Of a stretch of DNA of 64,000 nt, positions 28,058-36,745 are shown piece by piece; within the stretch, counting starts at the first letter, position 1; every line of letters begins with the position of its first letter. The stretch is taken from assembly GCA_024235255.1 (NCBI GenBank), contig JACKMT010000001.1, forward strand, positions 1,221,988-1,285,987. Direction: 5' to 3'. The position numbers were made by a program, and so were the translations under genes. Source of the DNA: Chromatiaceae bacterium. GTDB taxonomy: Bacteria > Pseudomonadota > Gammaproteobacteria > Chromatiales > Chromatiaceae. The notes beneath the pieces were generated by a model. It saw only the letters and a list, made by a program, of their open reading frames with translations, was not told where the DNA came from and did not search any database.

Positions 28058-29023
28058 TTAATGCCATAGTCCGGTCATGCGCCATCGGGGTGTGCGCTGA
28101 CTCAATGCACGCATCATAAACTCCGGCAATTCGCTGCGCTTCGACGCCAACGCCAAAGGCGCAGGCCGGTGAGCCAGTTTAAGCTGCATAAGGCGCTTGA
28201 CGCGCTCCTCCGTGGGCGGATGGGTACGCAGCAGCGACGGCTCCGGCATCCGCCGGCCCGGCAGCAGGATGCGCTCAAACAGGTTTCTTCCGCCCTGCTC
28301 GATCTTGACCAGCGCCCGCGCCAACCCCTCCGGGTCGCCGGTCAGATTGACCGCATTGAGATCTGCGTCGTACTCGCGGGTGCGCGAAAGCCCCATCTGC
28401 GCCAGTGCACTCAGATGGGGTGCAAAGATCAGGATCAGGATCGCGAACCAGTTGACCGCGACACCACCCAGCAGCAACAGCGGCAGATTGACAATCAGCA
28501 GCAGCAAGCCGAACAGCGACAGCAGGCTGGTAAAGCGGCTGAACAGATCCGCCACGCCCATCACCCGGATGTCATCGTTGTGCACATGGCTTAGCTCATG
28601 CGCCAGCACCGCGACGACTTCGCGCGTCTCCAGCACGCGCAGCAGCCCGTCGCTGACCGCTATGGCGGCATCGTCCCGCCGGCCCGATGTAAACGCGTTG
28701 ATGATCCGGCTCGGAATGTAATAGAGCGAGGGGGCTGCCGCCAGACCCGCGCGCGCAGAGAGTTCTACCAGTGCGGCGTGCAGCAGCGGTGCCTGGTCGG
28801 GCGATAGCCTCACTGCGCCATACATGCGCATGATCAGCCAGGGCATGCTCCCGCGGTTGAACAGCAGTAGAGCAACGCCCAGCGGAGCCAGTAGCAGCAG
28901 TCCATCGACGCCCAGCAGCAGCAATCCGACCAGCGCGAGAAAGGCGCCCATCAACAGCAACAGCAGCGCCGACTGCAACCGATTGGCCAGAGCGTGTCGA
29001 TGCCAGACGATCTCGTTCAGCAC
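28058..29023 (-). CDS. M48-family membrane metalloprotease (HtpX-like)
   Basis: 321 residues. Two N-terminal helices (ALLLLLMGAFLALVGLLLLG and LLLLAPLGVALLLF) precede the zinc protease motif HELSH, with the third ligand Glu in SRTREYDADLNAV. Two more helices lie in between (LLSLFGLLLLIVNLPLLLLG and NWFAILILIFAPHL). HtpX-type proteases degrade misfolded inner-membrane proteins. Its start is 3 bases from the cbpM stop, so it is coupled to the chaperone genes. Confidence 0.92.
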   Translation of the reverse strand: MLNEIVWHRHALANRLQSALLLLLMGAFLALVGLLLLGVDGLLLLAPLGVALLLFNRGSMPWLIMRMYGAVRLSPDQAPLLHAALVELSARAGLAAAPSLYYIPSRIINAFTSGRRDDAAIAVSDGLLRVLETREVVAVLAHELSHVHNDDIRVMGVADLFSRFTSLLSLFGLLLLIVNLPLLLLGGVAVNWFAILILIFAPHLSALAQMGLSRTREYDADLNAVNLTGDPEGLARALVKIEQGGRNLFERILLPGRRMPEPSLLRTHPPTEERVKRLMQLKLAHRPAPLALASKRSELPEFMMRALSQRTPRWRMTGLWH

Positions 29024-29026
29024 GGC

Positions 29027-29341
29027 TCAATCCCCGGTATCCAATCGTTGCAGACGCAAGCGCAGCCGCCTGATCTCATCCATCAGTTCAAACGCCAGCG
29101 CGATGCCCGCAAGATTGACGCCGAGATCACGTTGCAGCCGCAAAGCGCTGTTTACCAGCAGCAGGCTCGGACCCGGAAAGCGCCAACAACCCGGATCCCG
29201 GTCAAGCGGATTCAGTATCCCCTCCTCCACCATCTCGATGATGAACTCCGCATGCACACCGCAGCAGCGGCTCAGCTCCCCGAGCGTGAACGAACTCTCG
29301 CCATCCAGCAGCATTCCGTATTGACTCTCGCTATCGATCAT
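29027..29341 (-). CDS. cbpM: Chaperone modulator CbpM
   Basis: 104 residues with a MerR-like winged-helix start (FTLGELSRCCGVHAEFIIEM) and a helical C-terminus (LRLQRDLGVNLAGIALAFEL). This is the CbpM family, which binds the J domain of CbpA and restrains its activity. It lies 3 bases after cbpA, the standard pairing. Confidence 0.93.
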   Translation of the reverse strand: MIDSESQYGMLLDGESSFTLGELSRCCGVHAEFIIEMVEEGILNPLDRDPGCWRFPGPSLLLVNSALRLQRDLGVNLAGIALAFELMDEIRRLRLRLQRLDTGD

Positions 29342-29344
29342 CGC

Positions 29345-30301
29345 TCACACCCCCAGCCCACTGCGCGGATTGAATGCAAACTGCCGCTCCATCGCGCGGT
29401 ACGCCGCTTTTGCCTGGTCGGTATCCGCCGCCGGCAGCGCCACTTGCAACCTAACATAGAGATCCCCGGGCGGGTTGCCGGGTATGCCACGCCCCTTCAG
29501 ACGCAGTTTGCGTCCGCCCACAGAGCCGGGCGGTACCTTCAGATCGATCGTGCCGCCGGGTGTCGGTGCCTTCACCGTAGCGCCGAGCGCTGCCTCCCAA
29601 GGGGCTACCGGCAGATCCAGATAGAGATCGCGTCCGTCGACCCGGTAGAGCGGATGCGGCCGGAACTCAATCTCCAGGTAAAGGTCGCCCGCCTTGCCCC
29701 CCATCAAGCCCGGTGAACCCTGGTTGGCCAGTCGAATATGCTGCCCGGATTTCACCCCTTGCGGTATGTGGACATTCAGCTTGCGTTCGCGTGTAGTGAC
29801 CCGTCCCTGCTCATCCAACTCCGGCGCATGCAGCGTCACGGTGCGGGTGGCGCCGTGCAGCGCGTCCTCCAGGTCGATCAGCACCTTGGCGTGGTGATCT
29901 TCGCCGTGCGTCCGTGCATAACGATGAGTGGATCTGGCCCCGCCGGTTCCGGCGGCCATATGCTCGCCGAACAACGACTCGAAGAAATCGCTGAAGGCGG
30001 ATGCATCCCCTGCAGTGAAACCGCCGCCGCTGAATTCGAATCCGGCATTCCAGTCGGGTGGCGGGTGAAACTCCTGTCCTGCCCTCCAATTGGCGCCGAG
30101 TTGATCGTAGGCGGCACGCTTCTCCGGGTCTTTAAGCACTTCATAGGCTTCACCCACCTCCTTGAAACGGTGTTCAGCATCCGACTCTCTGCTGACGTCG
30201 GGATGGTACTTCCGCGCGAGCTTCCGGTAGGCGCGCTTGATCTCATCCTGGCTGGCGTCGCGTTTGACTCCCATGATTTGATAATAGTCTTTGAATTCCA
30301 T
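29345..30301 (-). CDS. cbpA: Curved-DNA-binding DnaJ-family co-chaperone CbpA
   Basis: 318 residues. The J domain (about 5-70) has the essential HPD tripeptide in ARKYHPDVSR. A Gly/Phe-rich region follows (FEFSGGGFTAGDASAFSDF), then two C-terminal substrate-binding domains without a zinc finger, which identifies CbpA rather than DnaJ. It cooperates with DnaK and binds curved DNA. It heads a four-gene operon (cbpA-cbpM-M48 protease-trxC) with a sigma-32-like promoter 49 bases upstream. Confidence 0.95.
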   Translation of the reverse strand: MEFKDYYQIMGVKRDASQDEIKRAYRKLARKYHPDVSRESDAEHRFKEVGEAYEVLKDPEKRAAYDQLGANWRAGQEFHPPPDWNAGFEFSGGGFTAGDASAFSDFFESLFGEHMAAGTGGARSTHRYARTHGEDHHAKVLIDLEDALHGATRTVTLHAPELDEQGRVTTRERKLNVHIPQGVKSGQHIRLANQGSPGLMGGKAGDLYLEIEFRPHPLYRVDGRDLYLDLPVAPWEAALGATVKAPTPGGTIDLKVPPGSVGGRKLRLKGRGIPGNPPGDLYVRLQVALPAADTDQAKAAYRAMERQFAFNPRSGLGV

Positions 30302-30347
30302 CTGCTGAGCCCTGTAATCACACCCATACTCTGAATTTCTCTAACAG

Positions 30348-30376
30348 AGATGGGGGTGGCTGGCAGATATTTCCAG
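30348..30376 (-). promoter_or_regulatory. Sigma-32-like heat-shock promoter of cbpA operon
   Basis: Read on the minus strand: CTGGAAA (-35, 30370-30376), 14 bases, then CCCCATCT (-10, 30348-30355). The sigma-32 consensus is CTTGAAA, 13-15 bases, CCCCATnT. Its position just upstream of four protein-quality-control genes supports it. Confidence 0.6.
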
Positions 30377-30479
30377 GGAGCGCAAGCACCTGCCGCCGGT
30401 ATGCGGAAAAGCCCGGATTCGTCAGCTGTCAGCGGGGGTGGTACTTCGAGGCAGGCTTACAACAGGGGAAAAACAGAGC

Positions 30480-30524
30480 AAATCCCTGCCGTGGAGATTG
30501 ATCAATCTACCAGGACAGGGATTT
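30480..30524 (-). terminator. Probable Rho-independent terminator of the PhnD-like gene
   Basis: Inverted repeat AAATCCCTG ... CAGGGATTT with an inner GATTGATCAATC palindrome. On the minus strand it lies just after the PhnD-like gene and is followed within a few bases by TTTTTCCCC. Confidence 0.55.
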
Positions 30525-30541
30525 TGATCCGGCGTGGAGGA

Positions 30542-31342
30542 TTACCAGCTGTAGGTTTTCGGATTGATCTTTCCCCGGTCCATCAGAGAGAGACTGAAAT
30601 CGAGGGAGGTGGGGTCGAAGTCGACCATTTCGGCAGCACCGAAAACCTCCTTGCTGGCTTTCGCCGCTGCAGTAATTTTGCTCTTCATATCAGCTGATAC
30701 GCCTTTGGAAGCCGAGAGTACATTATCCGGGTTTCTGGTCTCTGAAATTCCGGGTATCTCATACATCGCGAGTTCCGGGAATCGATTGCCGTTTCCTGCC
30801 CACCACCAATTCTTGACGACACCGGCCTTGGCTTTGCCGGCTTTCACCGCACCGCTGGTGGCCGCATGGCTCTTGGTGGGAATCGAGGCCTGGCCGTTGG
30901 TTGCCGCCTTGGCGCTGGACTCGCCCGAGCTGGCGCCAACCGCATAAGCGACCTTGTCCGGGCTGCCATTCAGGATGGCTACCGGGTCCTCGCCTTTCGG
31001 ATAGACCAATACGCCGGAGTAAAACTCCTTACCATTGGCTGCCTGGACCAGACCCTCCCCCAAGTCACGTGCGCGGATAATCGCCTGCACGAAAGAACCC
31101 ACGTATACCAGCGCGGGTTCGCCGGTGGCGAAGGTGTCGAGAATCTGCGGGTAACTGTTGGCGATGCGCGGCCTGACCTGCACACCCGATTTGTTGCTCA
31201 GTTCGTTGGTGATCTCTTTGGCCTGATCAGCATTGGCCTTCCACCCCGGCGCGAACCAGAGGTCGATGGTCTCGGCAGCCAGCGTCAGGCTGCTGAAAGC
31301 AGCGGCGGCAAGCAACAGCATGGTGCGGAATACTCTCTTCAT
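30542..31342 (-). CDS. PhnD-like periplasmic substrate-binding protein
   Basis: 266 residues with a signal peptide (RTMLLLAAAAFSSLTLAA). The fold is that of PhnD/phosphite-type binding proteins: IDLWFAPGWKANADQAKEIT at the N-terminus, then YPQILDTFATGEPALVYVGS and a C-terminal FDPTSLDFSLSLMDRG. The ligand is unknown; oxyanions such as phosphonate or phosphite are typical. No permease or ATPase is adjacent, so it is an orphan. It faces a chemoreceptor gene whose promoter region it shares, which could mean a chemosensory rather than uptake role. Confidence 0.8.
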   Translation of the reverse strand: MKRVFRTMLLLAAAAFSSLTLAAETIDLWFAPGWKANADQAKEITNELSNKSGVQVRPRIANSYPQILDTFATGEPALVYVGSFVQAIIRARDLGEGLVQAANGKEFYSGVLVYPKGEDPVAILNGSPDKVAYAVGASSGESSAKAATNGQASIPTKSHAATSGAVKAGKAKAGVVKNWWWAGNGNRFPELAMYEIPGISETRNPDNVLSASKGVSADMKSKITAAAKASKEVFGAAEMVDFDPTSLDFSLSLMDRGKINPKTYSW

Positions 31343-31482
31343 GGATAAATCTCCTTGTCAAATTTGGACATAACCGGAAACGATTCGCGTCCGCTTGGTA
31401 TGTCAACAGATCCAATTTCACTAACAGCAACTGGGTTAGCGTCAGGAGGGTGAGGGACTTTAAGAAAATTCGATTTTTCCGC

Positions 31483-31509
31483 TAAAGTAGTTTAAATCGA
31501 TGCCGAACC
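31483..31509 (+). promoter_or_regulatory. Sigma-28 (FliA) promoter of chemoreceptor gene
   Basis: TAAAGTAG, 11 bases, GCCGAACC; the FliA consensus is TAAAGTTT-N11-GCCGATAA. It lies about 100 bases upstream of the GTG start of the chemoreceptor, a standard setting for this sigma factor. Confidence 0.65.
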
Positions 31510-31609
31510 ATCTGTTTGCAGGCAAGTTACTTATACCAATTTTCTCTATCGGGATAAGCGCTCGCAGGGAAAAAGGGACGACAGCCAATCAACCAACAAG
31601 GAGCTACCC

Positions 31610-33349
31610 GTGGCAATTTCAATCGCTTCCATGCTTAAAACAGGTGGCAGACAGAGACTGCTGCCGATCTTCGGTATCACCATTTTTACACTGATCAGCG
31701 CAAGTTTTGCCGCCCTCAGTTACATCCTGCCGGCCCAAGTCAGCTCGTCGCTGCAACAGGGGATCAATGACCAGCTGCTGCCTGGTGTCCGCAGCGCCAT
31801 CACCGAATCGGGCCAGGCAATCAAACAAGAGCTGGATGCAAAACGGGATGCAACGCTTACTCGGGTCAAGCACTCCTTCAACGCCCAAAATGAAGCCAAG
31901 GGCAAAGCGTTGATCAAAACGCTGCTGCCGCTGGTGGAAAATTACGACTTCGATACCGCAACACAGATACTGGCCGATGCGGTAGATGCCGACAGCGCCA
32001 TTGCCGCCATCCGTTACCGCCTGCAGGCCGGTGATCAGCCCGCTTTGATCGGCGATGAAAAGCTGCCGGGCCTGCTTCCGTTCAAGGTGGCGGAGAAGAG
32101 CAGTTTCGCCGACGTGGAGATCGATCTGCTGGTGCTGCCCGACCTGCTGACACAGGCGGAATCCGAGGAACGTGGTTCGTTCAGCAAAATCGAAGCGTAT
32201 ATGCTGACGGCAAATCAGATGCTGGAGCGGCGCACCCTGGAAGAGTCCGCAGCCATGCAGAGAGACACACTGGCTTCGATGCGCATCCGCGTCTGGCTGC
32301 TCGCTGGGGTAGGCGTAATCTTGCTGGTAGGCGTCACCTTGCTGGTGATGCAGCGACTGGTGATAGTGCCGCTGGAGAGAACCAAGCGGCATCTACTGGC
32401 CATAGCCGAAGGCGACTTGACCCACGACTTCGAATACCGCAGCAGCAACGAGCTGGGCGAGATGGCCGAAGCGATGAACACCATGGTTGCCAATCTGCGG
32501 CGAATCGTCGCCGAGATTAACCGCTCGGTGACAACGTTGACCAGTCACGCAGACAGCCTGAACCGGAATACCGGCAGTGTGGTTGAAGGCGCGCGTGGCC
32601 AGGCATTGCAGGCAGTACAGGCGGCGTCGGCTATCACCGAACTGTCGGCTTCATTCAACGAGGTCGCACAGAGCAGCAACAGCGCATCGGAATCCGCCAG
32701 GTCAACTTCCAGGCAGGCGTTATCCGGACGCGACATTGTTTCGCAGACCGCCGATGAAATGAACAGCATAGCAGCCAAAGTGTCGAGCTGCACAGGGCTG
32801 ATCGGTGCGTTGAACCGCGGCGGCGATGAGATCGGCAATGTGGTCAACGTCATCAACGGGATCGCCGAACAGACCAATCTGCTGGCGCTGAATGCGGCCA
32901 TCGAGGCGGCACGCGCAGGTGAACAGGGCCGGGGCTTCGCGGTGGTTGCCGATGAAGTGAGAACACTGGCCAGCCGCACCGGTGATGCAACCCGGGAAAT
33001 CTCACAGATGATAGAGCGGATTCAGGTTGATACAGGAAAATCCGTAACCAGTATGAATTCGGTGAGCGAACAGGTTAACCAGGGCGTGGAGTTGGCTGAA
33101 AAGGCGCAGGCGGCCATGAATGAGATCGTGCAAGCTTCGGAAATGAGTATGCAGATGGCAACCAGCATCGCCACCGCCGTCGAGCAGCAGTCGCTGACCA
33201 CCAATGAGGTCTCCGGCAATGTGGAGCGTATGGCCATGGTCAGCAGGGAGACCAAAGATGCCAGCACCTCAATGCAGCAGGCGGCGCAGGAACTTGCTCA
33301 GCTGGGAACAGAACTCGAAAAGGCTATCTCCTGGTTTGCGGTTAAATAG
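31610..33349 (+). CDS. Methyl-accepting chemotaxis protein
   Basis: 579 residues from a GTG with AAGGAG 7 bases upstream. Transmembrane helix 1 (IFGITIFTLISASFAALSYI) and helix 2 (VWLLAGVGVILLVGVTLLVM) enclose a periplasmic domain of about 170 residues without a recognised ligand fold. A HAMP domain follows, then the MA signalling domain with the hairpin tip EQTNLLALNAAIEAARAGEQ and GRGFAVVADEVRTLA. A FliA-type promoter lies upstream, tying it to the motility regulon. The stop is followed by a strong hairpin at 33361-33396. Confidence 0.93.
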   Translation: MAISIASMLKTGGRQRLLPIFGITIFTLISASFAALSYILPAQVSSSLQQGINDQLLPGVRSAITESGQAIKQELDAKRDATLTRVKHSFNAQNEAKGKALIKTLLPLVENYDFDTATQILADAVDADSAIAAIRYRLQAGDQPALIGDEKLPGLLPFKVAEKSSFADVEIDLLVLPDLLTQAESEERGSFSKIEAYMLTANQMLERRTLEESAAMQRDTLASMRIRVWLLAGVGVILLVGVTLLVMQRLVIVPLERTKRHLLAIAEGDLTHDFEYRSSNELGEMAEAMNTMVANLRRIVAEINRSVTTLTSHADSLNRNTGSVVEGARGQALQAVQAASAITELSASFNEVAQSSNSASESARSTSRQALSGRDIVSQTADEMNSIAAKVSSCTGLIGALNRGGDEIGNVVNVINGIAEQTNLLALNAAIEAARAGEQGRGFAVVADEVRTLASRTGDATREISQMIERIQVDTGKSVTSMNSVSEQVNQGVELAEKAQAAMNEIVQASEMSMQMATSIATAVEQQSLTTNEVSGNVERMAMVSRETKDASTSMQQAAQELAQLGTELEKAISWFAVK

Positions 33350-33360
33350 AGACGGCGTAT

Positions 33361-33396
33361 GGCTTTGCAGCATCTGCCTTTTGATGCCGCAAAGCC
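33361..33396. terminator. Strong hairpin between convergent genes
   Basis: GGCTTTGC and GCAAAGCC arms with a further GCATC/GATGC pairing inside. It sits between the stop of the chemoreceptor (+) and the stop of the HdrD-like gene (-), so it may stop transcription from both sides. A clear T-run is missing. Confidence 0.45.
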
Positions 33397-33408
33397 GAAA
33401 CTGCACCC

Positions 33409-34674
33409 CTAATCAGCCCCCTGTTCAAGATACTCCGCCACCAGTTCGGTCAGTCCGATCACTTCGGTATCCATCTCGTAGTGCTCCAACCCCTCCTCCA
33501 GCACGATCCGGCAGTTGGCGCAGGCGGTGACAACGGTATCCACACCAGACTCCTCGAACTGCTTTTTCTTACGGCCGAACACTTTCAGGCGCAGCGCCTC
33601 GGCACGCTCGTTGGCGCTGACCCCGCCACCGCCGCCGCAGCACCAGTTCATGCTGCCGTGATCGGTGGTTTCGACGAAACCGCTCGCCACCTGATGCAGC
33701 AGATTACGCGGTGCTTTGATGACACCGCCGCGGCGGACGATCTGACAGGGATCGTGCAGCGTCATCGGCGTGTCGCTTTTGCCGTTGAACCTGATCCGGC
33801 CTTCGCGCATCAACTGATCGAGCAGTTCGAGAATATGGATGACTTCGAACCGATAACGCCGGCCGATCAGATTCGGCCCCTCCCAGCGGATGGCGGTGTA
33901 GGCGTGGCCGCACTCCGGGCTGATCAGATAATTCACACCCAGCTTCTCCGCTGCGTTGACCGCGCGGCTGACGATCTCTTTCGCCCCCTCCCGGCTGCCG
34001 ATCTGAATCCCCGCATTGGTCGCTTCGAACGCCTCGCTGCTGATGGTCCAGGATACCCCGGCGGTGTCGAATATGCGGGCAACGCTCGCGATATATTCGG
34101 GAAAATTGACCACCTCCATCGAAGAGAAGAGCGCCATGAAATCGGCGCCCTGCCGATCGATGGGTATGGTCAGGCCGGAGGCTTTCTCGACATGGGCCAG
34201 CGTCGCCTGCAGCGTTTTCAGCGTCACCCCCATCGGACTACCGGTAGTCAGCGTTCGCTGCAACGCATTGCGCATCCCTTCCGGTGTGTAGCCGGAGAGA
34301 TTGAACGCCTCCCGCTGTTTCCGCAGCATGTAAGCGATGTCGATGCCGACCGGGCAGACCATCGAGCAGCGGCCGCACAGATTGCAGCTGTCGTAGACCA
34401 GCTCCTCCCAGTCGGCGAAATCCTGCTCACTCAACTCAGTCGATCTACCCAGAAGCTTGCTGAAGCGTCCGGACAGCGTATGTTCGCTTCGCCAGAGTTT
34501 CCTCATCGGCTCCAGTTTATAGATCGGCGTGTAGCGCGGATCGCCGGTCTCGACGTGAAAATGGCACGCCTCGGCACAGAGGCCGCAGTGAATGCAGCTG
34601 GAGAAGTAGGATGAGACTTTGGCGTCAATCTGACTGCGCAGTTCGGCTCTGGCCTGCTCGATCCGGTCGCTCAT
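33409..34674 (-). CDS. HdrD/DsrK-like iron-sulfur protein with CCG domain
   Basis: 421 residues from MSDRIEQARAEL; a longer frame to 34752 overlaps the previous gene. Two 4Fe-4S motifs (CIHCGLCAEACHF and CNLCGRCSMVCPV) are followed by CCG-type segments (MTLHDPCQIVRRGG, NWCCGGGGGVSANE and VTACANC). This is the build of the HdrD/GlpC/DsrK family, which passes electrons between a membrane quinol site and a soluble carrier. It is last in the formate dehydrogenase operon, 19 bases after the NarI-like gene. The pair resembles a two-subunit HdrDE/DsrMK module. The electron acceptor is unknown. Confidence 0.88.
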   Translation of the reverse strand: MSDRIEQARAELRSQIDAKVSSYFSSCIHCGLCAEACHFHVETGDPRYTPIYKLEPMRKLWRSEHTLSGRFSKLLGRSTELSEQDFADWEELVYDSCNLCGRCSMVCPVGIDIAYMLRKQREAFNLSGYTPEGMRNALQRTLTTGSPMGVTLKTLQATLAHVEKASGLTIPIDRQGADFMALFSSMEVVNFPEYIASVARIFDTAGVSWTISSEAFEATNAGIQIGSREGAKEIVSRAVNAAEKLGVNYLISPECGHAYTAIRWEGPNLIGRRYRFEVIHILELLDQLMREGRIRFNGKSDTPMTLHDPCQIVRRGGVIKAPRNLLHQVASGFVETTDHGSMNWCCGGGGGVSANERAEALRLKVFGRKKKQFEESGVDTVVTACANCRIVLEEGLEHYEMDTEVIGLTELVAEYLEQGAD

Positions 34675-34693
34675 TTCATCCCACCAAAGTGTG

Positions 34694-35335
34694 TCATGCG
34701 TTAACGCCCTTGCGCGCCATCGCCGCGCCGGTATAACCACGGCTGATGGCAAAAGTGAACGCGTGCATCAGCGTGCTGAACGGAAAATAGATCAGCAGCA
34801 GCTCCGCCAGCAGCAGATGCAGCAGGCGCAGCCCCTCGTACGCCTGAGCCAGCGCCAGGCATCCGCTGAGCATCACCAGAAACACCAGCAGCGAAGCAGT
34901 GTAGTCCCCGGTATCCGAGATCAGCCGCGTCACCGGGTTCATCAGGCGATAGAGAAGCAGCAACAGCAGGCCGGCGAAAGCTACCTCCGCTGCGAGAATG
35001 AAACCCCAATGGGGCAGCGTCACCCAACCGAAGCCGGTGATCCGCTCGGAGATAAACTCGACGTGCGGCTGCGCCAGGAAAAGCAGTGCGAACAGCCCCA
35101 GATGGAACATGTAGCCGGCTATCAGCTGTACCTTGCCGCGGGTAAACACCGGCCGTCGGGGCAGCGACCGGGTGAACAGCGTGCGGAGCGCGCCGCCGGC
35201 GCCGCCGTGTCTCGCTGTCGAGAAATCCGGCGCAACACCGACGCGCAGTATCGCCACCAGGCGCCAAACCACGCCCAGCAGAAAAACCGTCAGCGAAAGA
35301 TACCAGAGCGGGCCGTCGATGAAATCGCCTATCAC
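34694..35335 (-). CDS. NarI-like membrane b-type cytochrome
   Basis: 213 residues with five hydrophobic helices. The order (LWYLSLTVFLLGVVWRLVAI, then AGYMFHLGLFALLFLAQPHV, WGFILAAEVAFAGLLLLLLY, DYTASLLVFLVMLSGCLAL and LLLAELLLIYFPFSTLMHAF) matches the nitrate reductase gamma family, with His residues positioned for heme b. Its start overlaps the fdhC stop by 4 bases (ATGA). Together with the HdrD-like protein it probably forms a quinone-interacting electron transfer unit attached to formate oxidation. Confidence 0.85.
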   Translation of the reverse strand: MIGDFIDGPLWYLSLTVFLLGVVWRLVAILRVGVAPDFSTARHGGAGGALRTLFTRSLPRRPVFTRGKVQLIAGYMFHLGLFALLFLAQPHVEFISERITGFGWVTLPHWGFILAAEVAFAGLLLLLLYRLMNPVTRLISDTGDYTASLLVFLVMLSGCLALAQAYEGLRLLHLLLAELLLIYFPFSTLMHAFTFAISRGYTGAAMARKGVNA

Positions 35336-36477
35336 TTTCCAGTCTCCCCGAGTGGAGCATGCTTCGGCGCACCCTGGGCAAACCCCTCGGTTCCGGCCGC
35401 CTCTTCCACGCTGACTACCTCGCCATTCTGCTCACACTGCTCGGCCCACCAGTCGTGATGCTCGCGCGCCCAGTTGAGATCGCAGTAACCGGTGGCCATC
35501 CCCTCCAGCGCACCCTCCATACCGATGCTGCCGATGTAGATATGCCCAACGATTACGACCATCATTGCCATTGCCGTTACGCCGTGCGCGACATGCGAGA
35601 GCGCCATCAGCTCCCGGCCCAGACCAAGGATGGGAAACACCAGGATGATGCCGGACAGCGCGGTGACTCCGCCTACCAGCACCAGCATCCAGAACATACT
35701 CTTCTCGCCCATGTTGAAGAAGTTGGAGGGCACGTGCTTGCTGCCGATCACGCCGCCGCCGCGCAGCAGCCAGGCAAGATCCCCCCGCTGGTAGATATTG
35801 CGCCGGACGAAGCGGAAGAATATCAGCGCCAGCGCCAGCAGGAAGAGCGGACCGAACAGGTTGTGTCCCTCTTTGCTCGCCGACGCCAACAGCGAGAAAG
35901 CTTCCGGCCCGAGCAGAGGTATCAACAGCGATCTGCCGAACAGCATGGTCAACCCGGTAAGCGCCAGAAACAGGAAAATAGCGGCGATGAACCAGTGGAT
36001 CATGCGTTCGTAGACGGTATACCGCAGCAGCCGCTTGTCGGAGGGTCCGGCGTGGATCGGCACCCGGCCCCGGATCAGATAGAACGCCAGCGTCAACAGC
36101 AGCGCTCCGCCGAGCACGTAGCCGCCGTAGGGCACCAGCATCTCCATGCGAAAGCGGCGCCACTGGTCTCCGACCGGGTTGATCAACATGCCGCTGTCGA
36201 CGCTTTTTACCTGCGTGTTTCCGGCCGGCACCGGATTGGTTTGCTGCACCTCCGACCAGAGATCGATCCCCGGCGCCTGGCGCATCGGCGACGTTGGACC
36301 GGGCGTTGCCGGTTGCGCCCGCTGGCGCACCTCGCGCCACAGATCAGTGCCCGGGTTGGGTAGCTGAATGCCCTCTGCCTGAGTCTGAGCGGACAGATTG
36401 CCGGCCACAACCAACGCCAGGACAATCAGCAACTGAAGCAACCGCAATATGGCTGTCCCTGACACGGGTCGATACAT
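35332..36477 (-). CDS. fdhC: Formate dehydrogenase gamma subunit (cytochrome b556)
   Basis: 381 residues. The ATG at 36477 has AGGAG 9-10 bases upstream; an ATG at 36525 has none. A signal-like N-terminus (LLQLLIVLALVVAGNLSAQT) and a Pro-rich periplasmic segment (residues ~25-95) containing two DLWxEV repeats precede four core helices. The heme-binding RYTVYERMIHWFIAAIFLFL and HVAHGVTAMAMMVVIVGHIY segments are present. The subunit anchors FdhAB in the membrane and reduces quinone. The DLWREV/DLWSEV repeat region is longer than in E. coli FdoI. It is separated from fdhB by a REP-like palindrome. Confidence 0.92.
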   Translation of the reverse strand: MYRPVSGTAILRLLQLLIVLALVVAGNLSAQTQAEGIQLPNPGTDLWREVRQRAQPATPGPTSPMRQAPGIDLWSEVQQTNPVPAGNTQVKSVDSGMLINPVGDQWRRFRMEMLVPYGGYVLGGALLLTLAFYLIRGRVPIHAGPSDKRLLRYTVYERMIHWFIAAIFLFLALTGLTMLFGRSLLIPLLGPEAFSLLASASKEGHNLFGPLFLLALALIFFRFVRRNIYQRGDLAWLLRGGGVIGSKHVPSNFFNMGEKSMFWMLVLVGGVTALSGIILVFPILGLGRELMALSHVAHGVTAMAMMVVIVGHIYIGSIGMEGALEGMATGYCDLNWAREHHDWWAEQCEQNGEVVSVEEAAGTEGFAQGAPKHAPLGETGK

Positions 36478-36570
36478 GGATGGAGACTCCTGTTCTTTAT
36501 TCAGATCTTTACATTCAGTCAACAAGCGAAAGCGAGTTTCCCTTTACCTGTGTAATATCTACCTGAATAC

Positions 36571-36665
36571 TCCCTCTCCCTTGAAGAAGAGGGCTGGGGT
36601 GAGGGTGATAAGTCTGGTTTCATACCCCTCACCCTATCCCTCTCCCCAACAAAGGGGAGAGGGTA
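36571..36665. repeat. REP-like palindrome between fdhB and fdhC
   Basis: A ~95-base imperfect palindrome with arms containing CCCTCTCCC and GGGAGAGGG and inner arms GGGGTGAGGGTGA and TACCCCTCACCC. It resembles dispersed extragenic palindromes of gammaproteobacteria. Lying inside the operon, it could set the ratio of FdhAB to the membrane subunits by stabilising or terminating the mRNA. Confidence 0.75.
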
Positions 36666-36745
36666 CTTGTTTTCTGGACATTTTTTGGTACGGAATAGAG
36701 AGTGTCTTTTCTCAATTCACAGCAGCCCGCCGACCTAGCATCCAG

